Of a stretch of 20,525 nt of DNA, positions 16,855 through 20,525 are shown one piece after another. Numbering within the stretch: the stretch's first letter is position 1; every line of letters begins with the position of its first letter. Both the position numbers and the translations under genes were made by a program. The notes under the pieces were generated by a model that made no database searches, was not told the DNA's origin, and saw nothing but the letters and a program-made list of their open reading frames with translations. This DNA comes from Sulfuricella sp. (lineage in GTDB: Bacteria; Pseudomonadota; Gammaproteobacteria; Burkholderiales; Sulfuricellaceae), in NCBI GenBank assembly GCA_019911785.1, contig JAIOJM010000143.1:1-20525 (forward strand), in the 5' to 3' direction.

Positions 16855-16940
16855 GGGGCTAGGGGCTAGGGATCAGGGGGCTAGGGTAAGGTGTCGCGTA
16901 GCGTCTTCTCCTAGTCCCTAGCCCCTGATCCCTAGTCCCT
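16855..16940. repeat. Inverted heptanucleotide repeat arrays, lepA-lepB spacer
   Basis: The left arm (16855-16890) is built of heptamers of the GGGGCTA/GGGATCA type, with one 8-mer. The right arm (16910-16940) consists of the complementary units CTAGTCC, CTAGCCC and CTGATCC. Read as RNA the arms pair over about 25 bp with one mismatch and one bulged G, leaving a loop of about 25 nt. No T-run follows. The lepB Shine-Dalgarno (AAGGGA, 16945-16950) lies just after the right arm. Confidence 0.85.
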
Positions 16941-16955
16941 CCCGAAGGGATAAAA

Positions 16956-17759
16956 ATGAACTTTCCGCTGATAATGTTGATCGCGCTGGTCGTTACCGGC
17001 GTCATCTGGCTGATCGAGATTTACGCTCTTAAGCCGCGTCGCGCGGCGGATGCCAAAGAGCCGCTGCTGGTCGAATACTCCAAGAGTTTCTTTCCGGTCA
17101 TCCTGGTGGTCTTCCTGCTGCGCTCCTTCCTGGTCGAGCCGTTCAAGATTCCTTCCGGTTCGATGATGCCGACGCTGCTGGTGGGCGACTTCATCCTGGT
17201 GAACAAATACACCTATGGCATCCGTTTGCCGGTGGCCAACCAGAAGATCATCGAGATCAACCAGCCGAAGAACGGTGACGTGATGGTTTTCCGTTACCCG
17301 GAAGATCCCTCGCTGGATTACATCAAGCGTGTGGTCGGCGTACCGGGGGATAAAATCAGCTATCGCAACAAGCAGCTCTCCGTCAACGGCAAGCCGCTGA
17401 AAATTGAAAGCCTGGGCGGCTACAGCTACGTCAAGAGCGGCCTGAATTTCGTGAACGCCAACCTGTACCGCGAACAACTGGGGGAGCACAACCACCAGAC
17501 CCTGGCTCAGCCGGATGCGCCTGCCGTCCGCCTGGGCGACGTGCGGCAGTTTTCCAACCGCGAAAATTGCGCCTACAATGACGAGGGCTTTGCCTGTACG
17601 GTGCCGCAAGGCCACTACTTCATGATGGGCGACAACCGCGACGACAGCAACGACAGCCGCTACTGGGGCTTCGTGCCGGATCGCAACATCGTCGGCAAGG
17701 CTTTCATGATCTGGTGGAACTTCGATGATCTCAAGCGCATCGGGAAATCAATTGATTAA
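16956..17759 (+). CDS. lepB: Signal peptidase I
   Basis: A 267-residue inner-membrane serine protease that removes signal peptides from exported proteins. Two TM helices lie at about 2-22 and 44-62. The catalytic dyad is Ser69 in PSGSMMPTL and Lys124 in DYIKRVVGVPGD. The C-terminal box is GDNRDDSNDSRYWGFVP (225-241). The start has AAGGGA 5 nt upstream. A Cys pair (C205 and C214) flanks a short loop, comparable to the disulfide in E. coli LepB. It sits between lepA and DUF4845 in the usual betaproteobacterial order. Confidence 0.97.
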   Translation: MNFPLIMLIALVVTGVIWLIEIYALKPRRAADAKEPLLVEYSKSFFPVILVVFLLRSFLVEPFKIPSGSMMPTLLVGDFILVNKYTYGIRLPVANQKIIEINQPKNGDVMVFRYPEDPSLDYIKRVVGVPGDKISYRNKQLSVNGKPLKIESLGGYSYVKSGLNFVNANLYREQLGEHNHQTLAQPDAPAVRLGDVRQFSNRENCAYNDEGFACTVPQGHYFMMGDNRDDSNDSRYWGFVPDRNIVGKAFMIWWNFDDLKRIGKSID

Positions 17760-17772
17760 GGAGGAGATGGCC

Positions 17773-18138
17773 ATGAGGAAACAACAGGGCGCCACGGTGG
17801 TGGGCATGCTGTTTATTGCTGCTCTGGTGGGGTCAGGGTTAATCCTGGCGGCCAAGCTGGTACCTGCCTATCTGGAATTCATGTCGGTGAAGAAGATACT
17901 CAACAGCATGGCGACCAGCGGCGACCTCAAGACCATGTCGCCCAAGGAAATTCAAAACTCCTTCTTCAAGCGCGCCGATGTCGGTGACGTCAAAAACGTC
18001 AAGCCGGAAGACCTGACCGTTAGCCGCGAAGGGAATCAATCGGTAGTGACCGTGGAATATTCCGTCAAGGTGCCGGTCGTGGCCAACGTCAGCGCCTGCA
18101 TGGATTTCACGGCATCATCCTCCGCGCAGGGCGAGTAA
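17773..18138 (+). CDS. DUF4845 family single-pass membrane protein
   Basis: A 121-residue protein with a short basic start (MRKQQG), one hydrophobic helix (about 7-28) and a soluble domain outside the cytoplasm. It fits the DUF4845 family found between lepB and rnc in betaproteobacteria; function unknown. ATG 17773 is chosen because AAGGAGG (17758-17764) lies 8 nt upstream; ATG 17767 would be only 2 nt from it. The N-terminus resembles a type IV prepilin (short basic leader, Gly, then a hydrophobic helix), but the usual Glu at position +5 is replaced by Gly. The ribosome site overlaps the lepB stop, so the genes are coupled. Confidence 0.85.
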   Translation: MRKQQGATVVGMLFIAALVGSGLILAAKLVPAYLEFMSVKKILNSMATSGDLKTMSPKEIQNSFFKRADVGDVKNVKPEDLTVSREGNQSVVTVEYSVKVPVVANVSACMDFTASSSAQGE

Positions 18139-18147
18139 CTCACCTGC

Positions 18148-18822
18148 ATGGGCACTGAAGCGCTGGTTCGGCGGATTGGCTATGAGTTCAAGGACCCCGC
18201 GCTGCTGCGCAGGGCACTGACCCACCGCAGTTACGGCATGCCGCACAACGAGCGGCTGGAATTTCTCGGCGACAGCGTGCTGAACTGCGCCATCGCCACG
18301 CACCTTTATCATCTCCATACACGCGTGCAGGAAGGCGATTTGAGCCGGATGCGCGCCCATCTGGTCAAGGAGCAGACGCTCTCCGAAATCGCCTCATCCC
18401 TGCATTTGGGCGATTACCTGAAACTGGGAGAAGGCGAGCTGAAAAGCGGCGGTTTTCGCCGCCCCTCAATTCTCGCGGACACGTTGGAAGCGATTATCGG
18501 CGCGGTCTACCTTGATGGCGGTTTTGCCAGCGCAGAACAAATGATTGCACGGCTATTCGAGCCGCTGATGAAGGGGCTCGAGCCGAAGACCCTGGGCAAG
18601 GACCCGAAAACCCTGCTGCAGGAGTATTTGCAGGGCCGCAAGCTGCCTTTGCCCAATTACACTGTGCTGTCGATCAGCGGCGAAGCCCACGAGCAGCACT
18701 TCGAAGTCGAGTGCGCCATTCCCGACCTGGGCGTGCGCGCCTGCGGCGGAGGGGTGAGCCGCCGGCGCGCAGAGCAACAGGCTGCCGGCAGTGTCATGCA
18801 AATACTGAATAGTGAGGGGTGA
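18148..18822 (+). CDS. rnc: Ribonuclease III
   Basis: A 224-residue double-strand-specific endoribonuclease that matures rRNA and processes mRNAs. The catalytic signature [10 protein letters not shown] is at 34-43 (Glu38, Asp42), with the second pair Asp111 and Glu114 in ILADTLEA. The dsRNA-binding domain is at about 152-222 ([13 protein letters not shown], then [10 protein letters not shown]). Length matches E. coli (226). ATG 18148 has no strong Shine-Dalgarno but lies 9 nt after the DUF4845 stop, suggesting translational coupling. The last residues (SEG) and the TGA stop are supplied by the heptamer array that starts at 18812. Confidence 0.97.
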   Translation: MGTEALVRRIGYEFKDPALLRRALTHRSYGMPHNERLEFLGDSVLNCAIATHLYHLHTRVQEGDLSRMRAHLVKEQTLSEIASSLHLGDYLKLGEGELKSGGFRRPSILADTLEAIIGAVYLDGGFASAEQMIARLFEPLMKGLEPKTLGKDPKTLLQEYLQGRKLPLPNYTVLSISGEAHEQHFEVECAIPDLGVRACGGGVSRRRAEQQAAGSVMQILNSEG

Positions 18823-18901
18823 AGAGTGAGGAGTTAGGCGTAAGGTCAAAAGCAACGCCGTCGCCGGTTTTACTCCTCACCCCTCACTCCTAACTCCTCA
18901 C
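18812..18901. repeat. Inverted heptanucleotide repeat arrays, rnc-era junction
   Basis: The left arm (18812-18846) reads in heptamers of the GTGAGGG/GTGAGGA/GTTAGGC type. The right arm (18872-18901) reads in the complementary units CCTCACC, CCTCACT and CCTAACT. Left 18826-18845 can pair with right 18882-18901 at 18 of 20 positions. An alternative register pairs left 18812-18827 with right 18872-18887 at 15 of 16. The left arm begins inside rnc and supplies its stop codon. Like the lepA-lepB element, the left arm ends in GTAAGGT. Confidence 0.85.
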
Positions 18902-18920
18902 GACTTTTAAAGAGACCAAC

Positions 18921-19802
18921 ATGGAATTTCGCACCGGTTACATCGCCATCGTCGGCCGCCCGAATGTGGGCAAGTCCACGCTGCTCAATCACTTGATCGG
19001 GCAGAAAATCAGCATCACCTCGCGCAAGGCGCAGACCACCCGGCACCGCATTGTCGGCATTCGCACCGATGCCGATGCGCAGTATGTTTTCGTGGATACG
19101 CCGGGCTTCCAGATGCAGCACCAGAATGTGCTGAATCGCGTGATGAACCGCACCGTGACGCAATCCCTGTCGGATGTGGATGTGGCGCTGTTCGTGATCG
19201 AAGCGATGCGCTTCGACGCCCGCGACGAAAAGGTGCTGGCCCTGCTGCCGCACAATCGCCCCGTGGTGCTGGTGATCAACAAGACCGACAAGGTGAGTGA
19301 CAAGTCAACACTGCTGCCGTTTATCGAAAAAGTATCCGCCTCGTTTCCCTTCGCCGCGATCATTCCCGTCAGCGCCAAGCGCGACGCGCAGTTGCCCGAG
19401 CTGGTGCAGGAGATCCGCCGTCATTTGCATGAAGGCGAGCCGATCTATGGCGAGGACGAAATTACCGACCGCAGCGAGCGTTTTCTCGCCGCCGAAATCG
19501 TGCGCGAAAAGGTTTTTCGCCTTCTGGGCGACGAGATTCCCTATTCCATCAGCGTCGAGATCGAGAAGTTCGAAACCGTCGGCGACCTGCGCCGCGTCTA
19601 CGCTGCCATCATCGTCGACAGGGACGGCCAGAAGCCGATCCTGATCGGAAAGAAAGGCGAAAAACTCAAGGAAATCGGCACCCAGGCCCGCAAGGACATG
19701 GAAGAACTGTTCGGCCTCAAGGTTTACCTCGAAGTGTGGGTCAAGGTGAAAAGCGGTTGGGCCGATGATGAACGGGCGGTGAAAAGCCTGGGCTACGAGT
19801 AG
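18921..19802 (+). CDS. era: GTPase Era, 30S ribosome assembly factor
   Basis: A 293-residue GTPase that binds the 3' end of 16S rRNA during 30S maturation. G motifs: GRPNVGKS (12-19), DTPGF (59-63), NKTD (120-123) and SAK (151-153). The C-terminal KH domain (about 205-285) has the GxxG-like loop [11 protein letters not shown] (243-253). Length is usual. ATG 18921 has only a weak AAGAGA upstream. It follows rnc by 98 nt filled by the heptamer element. In many betaproteobacteria recO and pdxJ follow; here they do not. Confidence 0.98.
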   Translation: MEFRTGYIAIVGRPNVGKSTLLNHLIGQKISITSRKAQTTRHRIVGIRTDADAQYVFVDTPGFQMQHQNVLNRVMNRTVTQSLSDVDVALFVIEAMRFDARDEKVLALLPHNRPVVLVINKTDKVSDKSTLLPFIEKVSASFPFAAIIPVSAKRDAQLPELVQEIRRHLHEGEPIYGEDEITDRSERFLAAEIVREKVFRLLGDEIPYSISVEIEKFETVGDLRRVYAAIIVDRDGQKPILIGKKGEKLKEIGTQARKDMEELFGLKVYLEVWVKVKSGWADDERAVKSLGYE

Positions 19803-19847
19803 CCTCCCTCCTGTCTTACGGCTAAACGGCGCAAAGGCCCTCCACTC

Positions 19848-19856
19848 TGCTATAAT
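19848..19856 (+). promoter_or_regulatory. Extended -10 promoter for the rhlE-type helicase
   Basis: TGC-TATAAT is a consensus extended -10 element; no -35 match is seen. The predicted start near 19863 gives a leader of about 120 nt. That leader contains a small stem CGCCG-ATAAA-CGGCG at 19939-19953. Confidence 0.6.
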
Positions 19857-19981
19857 GCGCGCCTGCGGCGTTCGCATCCAGTCATCGCGCCGCTGCCCAT
19901 TCGGGCTTATAAAAACCCCCTCATCTGTCTAAGACTGGCGCCGATAAACGGCGACAGGCCGATGTTATTCCTGGAGTCACC

Positions 19982-20525
19982 ATGTCCTTTGCTTCCCTCG
20001 GCCTGTCCGATGAAATTGTTCGTGCCGTCACTGAACGCGGCTACACCGTTCCCACCCCCATCCAGATGCAGGCGATTCCCGCCGTGATGTCGGGCGGCGA
20101 CCTGCTTGCCGGCGCGCAGACCGGCACCGGCAAGACCGCCGGTTTCGTTCTGCCCATCCTGCACCGGCTTTCCGACAGCAGCGTCAAAGGCCCATCCAGC
20201 GGTCGCCCGCCGATTCGGGCGCTGATCCTCATTCCTACCCGCGAACTCGCGGCTCAGGTGGAGGAGAGTGTGCGCGACTACGGCAAGCACCTGAAACTGA
20301 ATTCCATGACGATGATCGGCGGGGTCAACATCAACCCTCAAATCACCAAACTCAGGAGTCGCGTGGATATCCTGGTTGCCACGCCAGGACGATTGCTGGA
20401 CCACGTACAGCAGAAAACCGTCGACCTGTCGCACGTCGAAATTCTGGTGCTGGACGAAGCAGACCGCATGCTGGACATGGGTTTTATCCGCGACATCAAG
20501 AAAATCCTCGCGCTGTTGCCCAGGC
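19982..20525 (+). CDS. rhlE: DEAD-box ATP-dependent RNA helicase RhlE (partial, 5' part)
   Basis: The first 181 residues of a DEAD-box helicase; it runs off the right edge. Visible motifs: a Q motif (F3 to Q28, with GYTVPTPIQ), Walker A AQTGTGKT (45-52), PTRELA (85-90), TPGR (134-137) and DEAD (158-161). The opening [16 protein letters not shown] and overall spacing fit the RhlE subgroup, which remodels RNA in ribosome assembly and at low temperature. ATG 19982 has GGAG 5 nt upstream. It has its own promoter and a long leader, so it is probably not part of the era transcript alone. The C-terminal tail, which would separate RhlE from RhlB/SrmB, is outside the window. Confidence 0.9.
   Translation, partial: MSFASLGLSDEIVRAVTERGYTVPTPIQMQAIPAVMSGGDLLAGAQTGTGKTAGFVLPILHRLSDSSVKGPSSGRPPIRALILIPTRELAAQVEESVRDYGKHLKLNSMTMIGGVNINPQITKLRSRVDILVATPGRLLDHVQQKTVDLSHVEILVLDEADRMLDMGFIRDIKKILALLPR

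Noticed and set aside
16855..16940. Intrinsic terminator between lepA and lepB
   Set aside because: The inverted arms can pair, but no T-run follows and the units are plainly heptamer repeats, so I list it as a repeat element.
18812..18901. CRISPR array
   Set aside because: Units are 7 bp, degenerate, without spacers, and switch orientation at a core.

Overview
The window looks like a chromosomal segment of a betaproteobacterium, probably of the Nitrosomonadales/Sulfuricella-Gallionella type. This is inferred from the GC-rich composition and from two characteristic gene strings: rpoE-rseA-rseB-rseC-mucD-glutaredoxin followed by lepA-lepB-DUF4845-rnc-era. It is mostly core housekeeping DNA. 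I see no phage, IS, CRISPR, tRNA or rRNA genes. The unusual material is in the spacers and in one inserted-looking gene.

Layout. Positions 1-318 hold the 3' end of rlmJ (+). It converges, across a GTAG-type palindrome, on an orphan XRE regulator (666-406, -) that follows recQ (2565-721, -). Upstream of recQ is a divergent spacer (2566-2775) with a 15-bp palindrome and a hairpin-bearing leader, then a small TTG-started, highly charged protein (2776-2937, +). A ygfZ - beta-CASP nuclease unit runs leftward (5411-2942). Divergent from ygfZ is ygfX (5488-5916, +). A large membrane GGDEF-EAL protein (8719-5933, -) follows. Beyond it lies a second, truncated copy of the ygfX 3' end (8809-8940, +), which is antisense to the last codons of nadB (10501-8891, -).

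The right half is rightward. The envelope-stress operon rpoE-rseA-rseB-rseC-mucD-glutaredoxin (10766-14997) ends at a clear intrinsic terminator (15019-15045). It is followed by lepA, lepB, a DUF4845 membrane protein, rnc and era (15060-19802), covering translation, protein export and RNA processing. The window ends inside an rhlE-type DEAD-box helicase (19982 onward), which has its own extended -10 promoter and about 120 nt of leader.

How the parts work together. RpoE is held by RseA, and RseB guards RseA. RseC and the periplasmic protease MucD complete the stress module. LepA, RNase III, Era and RhlE act on ribosomes and structured RNA, and LepB processes exported proteins.

The most interesting observations are: (1) the GGDEF-EAL gene lies between two direct copies of the ygfX 3' end, which looks like an old insertion with duplication of the target gene end; (2) two spacers in the lepA-era string carry degenerate heptanucleotide arrays in inverted orientation with a shared core, able to form long RNA hairpins beside rnc itself; (3) the rpoE leader can pair with its own Shine-Dalgarno sequence; (4) a terminator stops only about 14 nt before lepA, which has no visible ribosome-binding site. 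All alignments and foldings were made by eye.
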